A DNA stretch of 64,000 nucleotides from Ustilago trichophora. Its lineage: Eukaryota; Basidiomycota; Ustilaginomycetes; Ustilaginales; Ustilaginaceae. The position numbers and the translations under genes were made by a program. Within the stretch, counting starts at the first letter, position 1. The number at the start of each line of letters is the position of its first letter. This document shows positions 41,000 through 52,200 of the stretch, one piece after another. Below the pieces are notes generated by a model. That model was not told the DNA's origin. It made no database searches and worked only from the letters and a program-made list of their open reading frames with translations. Location: contig OOIN01000005.1 of assembly GCA_900323505.1 (NCBI GenBank), positions 1,178,001 through 1,242,000 of the forward strand, given 5' to 3'.

Positions 41000-41862
41000 T
41001 TAGAGGAAAGCAGCACCGACAGCGGCAAGACCAACGAGAGCGCTTGCGTAACCGGCGAGCTTGTTGGAAGCAGCAGCAGCAGAGGACGACTTGACACTGG
41101 TGGATTGCGACGAGGGGGCCGTAGACGATCGTGCAGCAGAGGTGGAAGTAGCCATGCTGGCGCTGGAGGCAGAAGAGAGGAACGAGGGCGAGGACGAGGT
41201 AGCAGAAGCAGAAGCGGCGGTAAGCTGAGCGGTGCCAGAAGCACCCGAGATCTGCGACATGATGGTCGAGTTGAAGTTGCCGGTCATCTGGTCCAAGGTG
41301 AAGCGAGCCGAGAAGGCCATGGGTGGGATACCACCGGTCTGGCTCGAGTTGGTGCCCTCGAAACGGAGGAAGTAGTAGCCGCCATTGGGTCCGATAGAGG
41401 CATCGACATTGTAGTGGGCAGAGCCGGTGTTGTACGAGACGTTGCTGGCAAGGGTCTGGAGCTTGAACTGAACATCGCGCGAGCCGGTGGCGAGGTAAAT
41501 GTTGACACGGCCCCAGTCACGACGAGAGGGAGCCTTGCCATCGTCGTTCCACTCAACGCTGAGTCGCTTACCTCCGTGGCCAGTGGTGGAGCTGCGGGAT
41601 GAGAATGCGTGTCGGGATCAAAGACAAGAAGTGCAAGAGATGGCGCAGGCGATTGTCGAACATGCAAATATGTACAGAAGATGGGGTAGCAAGAGGTCAG
41701 CATTGACTCTTAGATTCAGGCAGTCTGGCAGACATTCCGTTGTAAGATAACCAAGCGACAATATACTCACGCGACTGGCTTGGTGACGACGATGGTCGAG
41801 ACGGCGGCGTCGGCAGCGGCAAGCACGAGCACGACGAGGGTGGTGATCTTTGCGGAAACCAT
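41000..41862 (-). CDS. GPI-anchored Ser/Thr-rich wall protein with Kre9/Knh1-like domain
   Basis: Two exons, 41862-41771 and 41591-41000, give 227 residues; the intron has GTGAGT and GCAG ends and splits an Ala codon. A signal peptide covers about residues 1-20 (ITTLVVLVLAAADAA). Next is an Ig-like domain of about 110 residues with RLSVEWNDDG, GRVNIYLATGSRDV and GYYFLRFEG, the pattern of the Kre9/Knh1 N-terminal family found in fungal cell-wall proteins. A Ser/Thr/Ala-rich stalk and a hydrophobic tail (LAGYASALVGLAAVGAAFL) after SAAAASN fit a GPI attachment signal. It should be displayed on the wall or plasma membrane. Its partner or polymer is unknown. Confidence 0.86.
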
Positions 41863-44800
41863 TTTGAGGATGTGAAGAGATTACAGCGGGTACAACGAGA
41901 GTGCTGGTGGTATCGGGGAAAGCGTCGAGAAGAAAGAGAGTGAATGCGAGTCCGGGGCCTGCGATCAACGTAGGATGGAGTGTGACGACAGAAAGAGAGA
42001 GAGAGAGATGGTAGCGAAGTGGAGAGTGGAGTGGTATGTGGTCGGAAAGAAGGAACGGAAGGACAGACGGTGATGAGTGAGTAGCGAACAATAAGCAGAA
42101 GCAGGGAAGGCAGGAGGTGGCCTTGTAAGGCCAGGCGGAGGCAAGCGGAAAGGGATCTCAAAAGGAGCAGACGAGCAGGCAGGGGAAAAAAAAAAGTCTA
42201 CACAGGCTATGCTGTGTGACCACAACAGCTGATCTGTCTCTTCTGTGTATTTCGGTCGCAGTCATGCACAAAGGCAGGCTCTTGCATAGAGAACAAGAAG
42301 CCGAGCAATGCTGCAGTCGAGGCCCAATGGAGACGATGCCAGAGTAATGGACAGAGTCCGAAGTGTAAAGGGAGAGGCATGAATCGTACGCCGAGTCGCA
42401 GCACGAAGCGCACCAAAAAGCTACTTCTGCCGTAATGCTGCAATTTCGCGTGAGCAAAATGCATACAGTACAAAAAAAAAAAGCTGTGCGTGTTGGCTGT
42501 GACTTTTTTACACTCAGGAACACCAGCGAGGAATACCAATCTCCGCCTCAACACTTTACACCAAGCTTCCCCTGAATGAAGTCAAGTGGAGACCAACACT
42601 GCATGAAACCACTGTACGATGCTTCAGCGTCAAGAGCACCTCTGCACAGCTTGACAAGGATAGTTGTATGCCGTGCCATGCTTCAGGTGTGATCATTCGA
42701 GAGGAAACGGTTCGACCCATGGAGCGAATGTGGACGCTGCATGTCGCAAGAAAGCCAGTGCCGGAACGGGAGCAGTGCTCTCCTCTCACATCTGCTGCGA
42801 TGAAGCCTGGCAAGGGAGCGAGACTGGCCTATCATCTTGAAGTTCAGAGGAACAAAACAGGCAGGTACGATAAAGGGGCCTCTCTCCATCACGGCGCTTC
42901 CTCGCAACCAGTCCAAAGGATGCACGCGTTGCAGCTCGCGGCCGACTCTGCATCGACAACAGCTCACCTCTCACATCGCTTGGTCGTCTCAAATCTTCTT
43001 CTACTACACAAAGACCCTGATCGCAACCTCATCGTGACCACAGCAAACATTATCATTTTGTCGGCGAGCTCCGGCCGCCATGACAAATGATGAGGCCTGT
43101 TGGATTGGAAAGGGTATCTATCAGCGTTGAACGCGTCTTGCAACTCGGTCGCCGAGCTGTTGGGAAGGTCCAAGTATCAGTGTACATGTACTGTATGTTG
43201 CACTGGATACAAGCTTGTTTTATTTTTTTCAAGGGTCCTTGTGTGTTGTTTTTCAGACTCAGACCGCCAGCAAGGCTTCTTTCAGGCTGCTCTTTTGGCT
43301 CGAGTGCAGTGCAGTGCAGTGCAGTGCAGACGCGTGCTGTGAATTTGAGAAGAAGGTTTTCAAGTTCTTTCTTTGTGCGGTCACCGAGCTCGGCTCTGCC
43401 GTCCTGAAATGACAGACTTTGGCATCGCCATGCGCAACGCTCTCTGTTCCTAACAAGCATGTTGCTTCCTGCCAGCCCTGGGAGTGGGAAGCAGCATTCA
43501 GCCTTGTGTCTCATCTCAATCAGATTTGCCTGCTTGCACCTCCGTGCTATCCATCCTCATTTCCAGCTCAGCTCCATTGTTCCAGAGAGCATACACAGTG
43601 GCACAGAAGCAACCTAGTGGCGGCATTGAACCGACGGTTTGGCGCTCGAGACACAATTCCTTCACGCACTGAGTTAAGAAGGTCTCAAGGCACCGTAACA
43701 TGCTCGACAGGGGAAGAAACAAATGCATTCCGCAAGACTAGCGAGGGCAGGATCAAAACTGACGTCTCTCTAGCATCTTTTGCCAAGCTTTTGATCGACT
43801 TCCATGTGCCCGGCAACTCGACTATCATGACAAGTGCATCATGACGACCGCTCAAAAGCCGAGCAGCACGCCTGCAACTCGACAATCACAAAGGCTCCTC
43901 GGTCCCTCTTACATTTTATCAGAATGACCAGTGCCTAGCCAATCCAGCCTGCTTGAGACACTGTACCATAATACCTCGGACCATCATTGTACTGTGGAGC
44001 GCCAACTAATCTGCCCAGTCCAAGGTTGGAACGCTCGCCAAGAGACAGAGGCGCACGCAGATCGGTGTCGAGATGAAATTGAAAAAGCACAACACGCAAT
44101 TCGCCGCAGCTTGGTGCATGCCTCCATCCCTAGCCGAGTTGATCTACTGTTCTGCAATGCCTCTCGGACTCGCAGAGCCCACACACACCTCTCGTTCGCC
44201 AATGCTCAACATAATTCCTCGCCGATTAAACGAGAATCAAAAAGGTAAATTGATTGACTACTCTCAGCAACATCTCTGTGTCAAGTGGTGTTCATGCCTT
44301 GTGTGTAAGCGCCACTACTTTGGCCCGGCCTCCGAACTTTTCCTGCTCAAGTCGCCAGCAGTGCCTCCGTTCCGAGGTGCACGCCAAGAGCGCTGCGACG
44401 CTCGCTCGCCCGTCATTCGAGCAGAATCCAGTCTTACGCTGATCTTGCTCGTCGTATCAGAAGAGTTCCGATAAAACAGATCATCAAAAAGGTTGGGTCA
44501 ATCGGTGATGCATTCAGATCTCGGCCTCCACAACGGCGTTGCCTCGCCCTTTTTCCGCCCAGCTACCCCACACTCGGAAGCCGGATGAGTTAAGCCCCGC
44601 TCAGACCAGCTGACAGTTTGTATGCTCTCTTGTGTTCACCTGACCCTGACCCTGGCCCAGCATGATCGCCAGACAGCATGCTCTTTTCTCGCTCCGAGCC
44701 CAATGCTTGAATGGCGGGGTATTCGATTGCGAACACTCCATAATTGGTCCTGACCCTGTATTGGGTTTATCTTTATCTCTGCCGTCACCATCAAGCTTGA

Positions 44801-44863
44801 TACCTCATCACCATCACGAGCAAATCTGTATTCTTTGAGAGACAGCAAGGTCATACGCCAACC
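41863..44863. other. 3-kb gene-poor region
   Basis: No ORF has a recognisable domain or codon pattern. A 5-bp tandem (GTGCA, about five copies) lies at 43304-43329 and a TGTACATGTACTGTA motif at about 43181-43195. The left and right ends should be promoters of the GPI-protein and hydrolase genes. Confidence 0.5.
43304..43329. repeat. 5-bp tandem repeat (GTGCA)
   Basis: About five uninterrupted copies in gene-poor DNA. Confidence 0.85.
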
Positions 44864-46024
44864 ATGCCTGCGAGCACCGACTTCCAGCCAAAGGACTCCA
44901 ACGTCAAGATCTTCAACCTTGGCGACTTTGAGCTGCTTTCTGGCGAGATCATCCCCAACGCTCACATCGCCTATCGCACCTACGGTGATGCCAGCAAGCC
45001 AGCCATCGTCTACCCCACTTGGTACTCTGGCACTATCACCGACGGAAATGAGTGGCTCATCGCTTTACCCGGCAAAGAGCCACACACACGCTCGCTCGAC
45101 CCCTCCCAGTTTTTCATTATCGTCCCCGCCCTCTTTGGCAATGGCGAATCGAGTTCTCCATCCAACCATGTTTTGGGCTCAGAGCTCCCTCGGGCTACTT
45201 TCTACGACAATGTCCGGGCGCAGCACAAACTCGTGTTTGATCACCTTGGGGTACAAGGAAAAGTGGTCGTGATTGGTTGGTCGATGGGTGCAGGTCAAAC
45301 GTTCCAGTGGGCTTCACAATTCCCTGACTCTGTTCGTGCTGCCGTTCCCTTCTGCGGCTCTGCCCGCACAGCCGTGCATAACTGGGTATTCCTCGAGTCG
45401 CTCAAACAAACATTGCAGCTGGACTCTAAATGGAAAGGTGGAAAGTACGACCGCAGCGATCCACCCGTGGACGGTCTCAAAGCTTTTGGAACCATCTATG
45501 CCGGTTGGGGCTTCAGCCAAGCCTTCTACCGCGAAGACGGCTTCAGTAAGCACTTTGGCATCGATGGAGCCTCCACTGTCCTTGCTAGCTTTTGGCACGC
45601 TTGGGCCACCTCAAAGGATGCCAACAACTTGCTGTACATGATTTATACTTGGCAGCATGGCGATATCGGTGCTCAGCCAAGGTATGCTGGAGCGAGCAAG
45701 CGCGATGTGGCACAGAGTCAAGGAGGCAGGTTGGGGACGAGAGGCGATGGAGGCGTGGTGACGAATGAGGATGATCAGGCATTCGAAAGGGCGCTGAAGG
45801 GTATTCAATGCCCGACGCTCATCGTGCCAGGCAAGACCGATCTGTATTTCCCTCCAGAGGACTCTGAGAACGAGGCCAGGATCATGGGAGACAAGGCGAC
45901 GTTGGAGGTCATTCCCAGTATTTGGGGCCATTGGGCCGGAGGTCCAGGCGACTCAAAGGACGATGTCAAGTGGCTCGATGACAAGATTTACGCTTTCTTC
46001 CAGAAGAATGGCATCATTCAATAG
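44864..46024 (+). CDS. Alpha/beta hydrolase of the MetX-like (homoserine acetyltransferase) superfamily
   Basis: 386-residue intronless enzyme. The nucleophile elbow GWSMGAGQ has Ser140, preceded by DNVRAQHKLVFDHLGV, typical of the MetX branch. CPTLIVPGKTDLYFPPED supplies the catalytic Asp and GHWAGGPGD the His. MetX proper acylates homoserine, but many fungal relatives of this length act on unknown esters or acyl acceptors, and the GWSMG elbow and lack of further MetX motifs leave the substrate open. No signal peptide is seen. It is convergent with an epoxide hydrolase gene 170 bases downstream. Confidence 0.85.
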   Translation: MPASTDFQPKDSNVKIFNLGDFELLSGEIIPNAHIAYRTYGDASKPAIVYPTWYSGTITDGNEWLIALPGKEPHTRSLDPSQFFIIVPALFGNGESSSPSNHVLGSELPRATFYDNVRAQHKLVFDHLGVQGKVVVIGWSMGAGQTFQWASQFPDSVRAAVPFCGSARTAVHNWVFLESLKQTLQLDSKWKGGKYDRSDPPVDGLKAFGTIYAGWGFSQAFYREDGFSKHFGIDGASTVLASFWHAWATSKDANNLLYMIYTWQHGDIGAQPRYAGASKRDVAQSQGGRLGTRGDGGVVTNEDDQAFERALKGIQCPTLIVPGKTDLYFPPEDSENEARIMGDKATLEVIPSIWGHWAGGPGDSKDDVKWLDDKIYAFFQKNGIIQ

Positions 46025-46194
46025 TCCAGTCGTCATCGATCACTCTATTTCATACCTTCCTCAATTCATGCTGTTCTCTCACGATGATAGACTGAGCTGA
46101 CGCCCGTTTTCGCATATGAGAGTCACGCACGGAGTATAGAGTCGACAGAGTACATTTTGGTCGCTATATCACAACCATAGTCGAAGCGATGAAC

Positions 46195-47544
46195 TCAGAT
46201 CTTGGAAGCTCTGGCCTCCTGCTCCCTCACTTCATCCCACAATCCACCAGCAATCTGTGGTGCCTCCACCCCCTCCTCGTGGCCCTTCCACTTTCCACCC
46301 TTGGAGAAGGCATTCCTCAGATGGTTGACAAAGATCATCGGCTCCTCGTGAGCTGCAAAGTGCCCTCCAACGGGGCTCTTGGCGATCCACCTAGTCTTAC
46401 CGCTGGTGGTGGTTGAGTCGACAACAAACTTGGGAGTGTTTACCAGCTCATCGGGGAAGTCCGAGTATCCGAGAGGGACGGGAAGCTTGTACTCGGGCGA
46501 AGCGTGAATTTCGGGGAGGAAATCGTTGTTCGTGTATGGGATGAATGAGGTACCGATCGACGACGTGAACCAGAATAGAGTTGCGATCTCGAGACATGCA
46601 TCCATGTTGAGCCTCTCGTGGTTTGGTCGTCGCTCGGACAGTGTGTCGTAAATGTTGCCCAACCAGCCAAGAAGACCAACGGGCGAGTCGACGAGACCAT
46701 AGAGCAGCTGAACAGGACGGATGCGTTGAACGTCGTAATATGCACGGTTCTGCTCAAAGTAGATGCCCTTTGCCGCCATCATCAGATACTCCTGGCCGTA
46801 GATGAGCTTGGCAATACCGAGAGTGACTTTGACAGGGAGGGTCGTGAGCATGAGCTTGCTGATACCCTTTGCAGCCACGGGGCAGAAGTTGAGGTGGACT
46901 GCACGGCAGCCGGTACCGTCCTTGTGCGAGTGGAAAACGCCGAGTGCTCTTGCGTGCGGGCTTCCCCAGTCTCCACCTTGCGAGGCATACTTGTCATATC
47001 CCAAACCACGCATGAGAGCGTCCAGGATACGGGTATAGCCCTTGACATCACCGACTCCAGGCTTGCTGCTAGGCGGGGCAGTCGAGTACATGAATCCAGG
47101 CAGGGAGGGAACAACGACGTGGAAAGCAGGCGCATCCTTGTCCGCTGGATTCGCCAACTCGTCGATGACGTGTGCAAACTCGAACCAGCTTCCAGGCCAT
47201 CCATGAATCAGCATGATCGGGATTGCATCAGGACGATTTGAACGCTTGTGCACAAAGTGAACCTGTGTGCACCAGTCGATCGAAGTGGTGAAGTGTGGAA
47301 AGCTGTTGAGACGCTTCTGGAAGGCGGTAAAGTCGTAGTCTGCCCACTTGCCGATGAGTTTCTGGACAAGGGGCAAGTCAGGCTTGTAGACTAGCTTCAT
47401 AGGCTTACGATCATCTTCGGGCAGGTAAGGGGCAGCAGGAAGGCGAGTGTTGCGCAAGCGGTTGCGAAGATCCGACACCTCATCATCGGTATAGACGATC
47501 TGGAACGGCTTGGGCGTCGTGATGGGGGGAATTTCGGACGACAT
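46195..47544 (-). CDS. Microsomal-type epoxide hydrolase
   Basis: 449-residue enzyme that opens epoxides to diols. An epoxide-hydrolase N-terminal domain (about residues 12-105) is followed by the alpha/beta-hydrolase core. The oxyanion motif HGWPGSW starts at His114, the nucleophile is Asp192 in GGDWGS, and catalytic His395 lies in VGGHFAAHEEP. Unlike the mammalian enzyme there is no clear N-terminal membrane anchor, so it may be soluble. The start at 47544 (MSSEIPPI) fits the family. A retrotransposon begins 521 bases upstream and could influence its promoter. Confidence 0.92.
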   Translation of the reverse strand: MSSEIPPITTPKPFQIVYTDDEVSDLRNRLRNTRLPAAPYLPEDDRKPMKLVYKPDLPLVQKLIGKWADYDFTAFQKRLNSFPHFTTSIDWCTQVHFVHKRSNRPDAIPIMLIHGWPGSWFEFAHVIDELANPADKDAPAFHVVVPSLPGFMYSTAPPSSKPGVGDVKGYTRILDALMRGLGYDKYASQGGDWGSPHARALGVFHSHKDGTGCRAVHLNFCPVAAKGISKLMLTTLPVKVTLGIAKLIYGQEYLMMAAKGIYFEQNRAYYDVQRIRPVQLLYGLVDSPVGLLGWLGNIYDTLSERRPNHERLNMDACLEIATLFWFTSSIGTSFIPYTNNDFLPEIHASPEYKLPVPLGYSDFPDELVNTPKFVVDSTTTSGKTRWIAKSPVGGHFAAHEEPMIFVNHLRNAFSKGGKWKGHEEGVEAPQIAGGLWDEVREQEARASKI

Positions 47545-48065
47545 CTAGAACTCTTTGCAGAAGTTGTTGAAGGTGGAGAAAGGATGTCAAGACTGGATGA
47601 AGCTTCCTTCTTGTATATGAGAAGAAAGTGCGAGGAAGCCAGGCGACAACATGTCACAGACACGAGGACGGACCAAGCATCACTGATCAAGAATAACAAG
47701 TATGGATTTCCACGCAACCACACGCGGCGGCAAGTGTAACCGGTTCACGGGAAGCCAGAAAAAAAAAGAGCAAGCGGGACCCTGAGAGACTCGCAAGCAC
47801 TGGTGCGTTTCGCTGAGCTTGTGCGACCGGTTGTAGTTGAGCAACTGCATTTTGAGCTTATTGTCCCACCGATTTTGCCTGGTTCTCTTTCACAAGTTCC
47901 AAAACAGGGAACCGCTCTTTGTTTGCTGCCTGGCAAATGAAGCCATTTTTCTTTTGCCGATTCGGAAAGGCGTCAGTGGTGGTGTCCACTCTGCAGCGAC
48001 ATTTTTCAACCTCTCCTCCGTCACTCAGGGCGTCATCTTCACAAACGAGCGAAGCTGCTGGGAGC
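47545..48065. promoter_or_regulatory. Epoxide hydrolase upstream region, up to the 5' LTR
   Basis: 521 bases without a gene, probably the epoxide hydrolase promoter. The last four bases, GAGC at 48062-48065, are one copy of the retrotransposon target duplication. Confidence 0.5.
48062..48065. other. Target-site duplication, left copy (GAGC)
   Basis: GAGC directly before the 5' LTR; the same four bases follow the 3' LTR at 53920-53923. Confidence 0.8.
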
Positions 48066-48154
48066 TGTATTTAGTCCAATTTCTAAGCGCGCGTTCCTTG
48101 CAATCAAACCACATTCCCCTTGGCCTCTAAACTTGAACGTGTAATCACACAACA
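48066..48154 (+). repeat. 5' long terminal repeat, 89 bp
   Basis: Begins TGTATTTAG and ends CACACAACA. Differs from the 3' LTR at 48093, 48134, 48140 and 48147, each a transition at a CpG. It should hold the sense promoter, although 89 bp is short for that job. Confidence 0.95.
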
Positions 48155-48156
48155 CT

Positions 48157-48168
48157 TGGTAGCTTCTG
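48157..48168 (+). other. Candidate primer-binding site
   Basis: TGGTAGCTTCTG begins two bases after the LTR. TGG would pair with the CCA end of a tRNA. Which tRNA cannot be said; no self-priming match to the LTR start was found. Confidence 0.4.
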
Positions 48169-48208
48169 CAATCTCGATCACTCCTCAAAAGTATCAACAC
48201 TCAACAAG

Positions 48209-49270
48209 ATGTCATTCAATCAATCTAGTCAGGATATGATGAACATGATGCCAGTTGATGGCAGTGGTAACAACGGAGTAAGTGGTTTGATGCACAATCC
48301 CCAGTTGGGTGGTGCATCGAGGGATATGTCAACTATGAGTGAGGTCGAAGACCTTTGAAGGTTGGTTCACAGCATGATGCTGGAGATAAGCACCCTTCGA
48401 GCCTCTGCTCAACCCACTCAAGCTGGAGCCAGGCTGGTGAGTACCAGACCTGCGCTGTTCGATGGCACCGTAGAGGACAATGCGGTTCGAATGTGGATCA
48501 TGCAGGTTCGAGACTGTATCAGTCTCCTTGAACTGCAGGGATGCCTCTCAAGCAAAACTGAGAAAATCCTCTATGCAGCCAACAGCTTGACTGGCTCAGC
48601 CAAGGAAGCTTGGGCTATCGAAAGGACAAAGCTCGAAAGGACTTTCAACAATGCTGCAAGCCCTGAACTTCAAAGGAACCTTTACCAGCAACTTACCCTT
48701 GAAGGGTTCCTCGAATGGATCAAGATGGAGTTCGAAGACATCAATGCAAAGCGAAAGTGCCATAAGGACTATGACAACTGTGTCCAAGGCAAGAGATCAG
48801 TTGGAGAATATCTCATCGAGTTCTCTAAGTTTGCTGAACGTATCGAACCTCCCATTCCAGAAGATCTAAGGACCAAGAAGTTCAGGAGTGGCCTCAATCG
48901 AGAAGTCTTGAACAGACTCAGCCTTGTTCCTGATGAACCTCAGACACTTAGAGGTCTAGCTCGATTTGTAGACAAGATCTATAGCAGGTATCTAGAGGAT
49001 CAAGCTATGGAACAAGCTTCAAAGCCAATGCAAGACAGGCCAAAGTCTTTGAAGAAGGGATCTTACCTAAACCAAGGGAACTCGAACCAAGGTCAATCTA
49101 ATCAAAGGATGGAATTCCTCAAGAAATGTTGAAGGGAGAACAGATGTTTCAAATGTGGGCAGACTGGACATTGATCCTCTTCCTGCATAGTAACTGTACC
49201 GAACGAATGTCGATTGACTTTGATCGAAGAGTCAACCCAATCCCAGGGAAATGGTCAAGATCGAAGCTAA
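48209..49270 (+). pseudogene. gag, broken by three TGA stops
   Basis: The frame opens with ATG at 48209 and closes with TAA at 49268-49270. In-frame TGA codons at 48356, 49130 and 49172 interrupt it. The central region (48362-49129) is a typical retrotransposon capsid: PALFDGTVEDNAVRMWIMQV, SLTGSAKEAW and the GKRSVGEYLIEFSKFAERI segment. A CX2CX4HX4C zinc knuckle, split by the third stop, lies at 49145-49186. Gag would form the virus-like particle and package RNA. Each TGA follows a T and would be CGA (Arg) if the C had not changed. Confidence 0.9.
49246..49252 (+). other. Candidate -1 frameshift heptamer GGGAAAT
   Basis: Read in the gag frame it is G-GGA-AAT, the X-XXY-YYZ form. It lies in the gag/pol overlap, 16 bases before the gag stop. 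Pol is exactly in the -1 frame. Confidence 0.5.
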
Positions 49271-52200
49271 GTCAGGGGACTATCGATCATAAAATGCCTC
49301 CTGACAAAGCTACATCCAATTCGATGGATGAGGATTTGGCACGAAGGGTTGAACACTTGAATCTAGGGACTAATCAAGAAAATCCTGGCGATTTCTGCTT
49401 GATCGAACTGAAAATCAAAGTTGAAGGTCGCTACTTCATGGCTTTGATTGATACAGGTGCTTCGAGAACCTTTGTTTCAAGATCTATGGTGGACAAGTGT
49501 CAACTCCAGGTGGATAAAGACAGTCCAGAAACACAGAAACAGGTTAAGCTAGCGGACGGTTCAGCTCTTGGAGTCAAAGGAACTGTGCAGCTTCAAATAG
49601 AGCTAGATGGCTTCGAATATCCAGGGACAGCTTTGGTGTTGAATATGCCTCAACACGATGTTATCTTGGGGATCGAGTGGCTTAGACAGCATAGAGCCAA
49701 CTTAGATTTCCCATCGAACATAATAAGTTTCCACTCAAAGGAGGGATCATTCATGCATGCTCTAATGGGCAGGCGATCAGATCGAGTCTTGCAATTAGAT
49801 TGCTTAGACCCGGATCGGCCCTTAGATCTCCTAAATCATAAGGAGATGAACTCGGTCTTCAAGACAGAGGGACACTGCTTCCTCTTAATGATGCGAGAAG
49901 AGCTCGATCTGAACTTAGATGGGTATTGTACCCAAGTTGCAGATCAAGGCTTAAGAAAAATCCTCGATAGGCATAAAGGGGTGTTTAGAACAGACATACC
50001 CCAGGATGAGAGGATCGAGTCTATACCGATGCTTCGACAACTACAGGACAGCATCATCTGCACAGGAGAGGAAGGACCTAAAAACATTTGAGCATACAAT
50101 TTGACAGCAAGTCAGCTTCGAGAGCAAGAAGAACAGGTTAGAGCACTTCTGGATCAAGGTATGATCCAAGAAAGCTCGAGCCCATGGGGTTTCCCTGTTA
50201 TCTTTGTTCCTAAGAAGGATGGGGGATGGCGCATGTGCATCGATTATCGAGCACTCAATGCCATAACTGCAACAAATGGTTACCCATTGCCTGTTATCCA
50301 ACAGTGCCTCGATCAGCTAGGTCAAGCTCAATGGTTCTTGAAGATAGACCTAACCTCAGGATACTGGCAGATTAGACTCAAACCGGAAGACGTATCGAAA
50401 ACGGCCTTTAATACTCGAATAGGGAAGTTCGAATTCTTGGTCATGCCATTTGGACTCAAGAATGCCCCTTCGGTTTTCCAGACACTGGTCAATCGAGTAC
50501 TTCGACCTTACCTAGACAAATTTGTCATTGTCTACCTAGATGATATCTTGATCTACTCAAATACACTGGATGAACATCGAGAACATGTGTCAAGGATACT
50601 GGAGATCCTCGAACAACATCGACTCTTTGCAAAACCATCAAAGTGCATCTTCGGGACTACTTCGATCGAGTTTTGCGGTCATCTAGTAGGACAAGGGAAC
50701 ATCAAACCCCTAGAAGACAAGGTGAAGTTAATTCGAGACTGGCCTAGACCAACATCAATACATGACCTGAGATCTTTCTTAGGATTGTGCTCGTATTATC
50801 GAAGATATGCCAAAGGGTTTGCTTCGATTACAGCACCACTCTTTGATCTCCTCAAGGTCAAAAAAGGGAGCGGCTTAGATATCTCATCGAAGAACAGCAG
50901 AAAAGTTCCGGTCATCTGGAATGATCGAGCTGATCTAGCCTTTAGAAAGATCAAAGGCCTACTCTATTCAGCACCAATCCTTCGACAACCCAATCCGGAT
51001 TCGAAGTACACCATCGAAACGGATGCCTCTGACTGGGCTATTGGGTGTGTGCTGTTACAAGAGGATCAATCTACTGGTAAGATGCACCCAGTTGCATTCG
51101 ATGGTCGAAAGATGTCCGAAGCAGAGCTCAAGTATCCAGTTCATGAAAAGGAGCTGTTGGCCATTCGACATGCCCTTCGAACTTGGAGACATTATATACT
51201 GAATGGTTGCAAGATTACCATTCTCACTGATCATCAAAGCCTAGCCCAGATACCAAAGACCAAGATTGCTTCGAAGAGGTTAGAGAGATGGATTGCGGAG
51301 TTTGGAGAATACGATCTAGACATAAAGTATTGAGCAGGGGAGGAAAACACAGTTGCTGATGCAATTTCCCGTCGAACAGACTTTTTGATGTCTCTAACTG
51401 CCGAACCGGATCATCTCAAGGACATCAAAGCATATCTAAGGGATGGAGAGATACCTCCAGGGCCCGAATGGTCATTAGTGCTTGAGGAAGCAGGACACTG
51501 GAGGCTTGATGCTGATGATCAATTGACTCGCATTCTCGAAGATGGCGCTCAAGCACCATACCTGGAATCAATGCATCGATCGCATTTTCTGGATAAAATG
51601 CATCAATCCTATGGACATCTAGGAGCAGCTGGACTGCAAAACCTAGTTCGAACCCGTGCATACTGGCCTCAAATGCAAACAGACTTATCAAAGTTCTGTC
51701 GAACATGCCCAGCATGCCAGGTATCTCAGGGATCACGCTCAAACCAGGATCGAGAATTGGCACAAGTCATGGCAAGTTCAACCATCCAACCTTTTGAAAG
51801 GTGGGGGATCGATTTCATTGGACAACTACCAAAGACAGCCGATGGTAACCAATGGATTCTAACAGCAATCAATTATGCAACTGGCTGGCCCATTGCAAAA
51901 GCTCTACCAGATGCAAAAGCCTGGAGAGTAGCCGACTTCATCTACAAAGAGATCGTGCTCAACTTCGGAGCACCGAAGGAGATTCTAAGCGATAATGGTT
52001 CTAACTTCCTGGCCGAAGTGGTCGAACACTTGCTTAGAACCATCAAGATGCAGCATTGATTAGCTACAGCATACCACCCAAGGACAAATGGGAAGGTTGA
52101 AGCCCTAAATGGAATGATTGGAAGGATGCTGACACGTTCGATGGTAGGGAAGAGCACGAGGCTATGGGATCAGTATCTAGCCAATGCTATCTTTGCCTGC

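Noticed and set aside
43053..43514. 153-codon minus-strand ORF
   Set aside because: Crosses the GTGCA tandem repeat and has no domain or codon bias.
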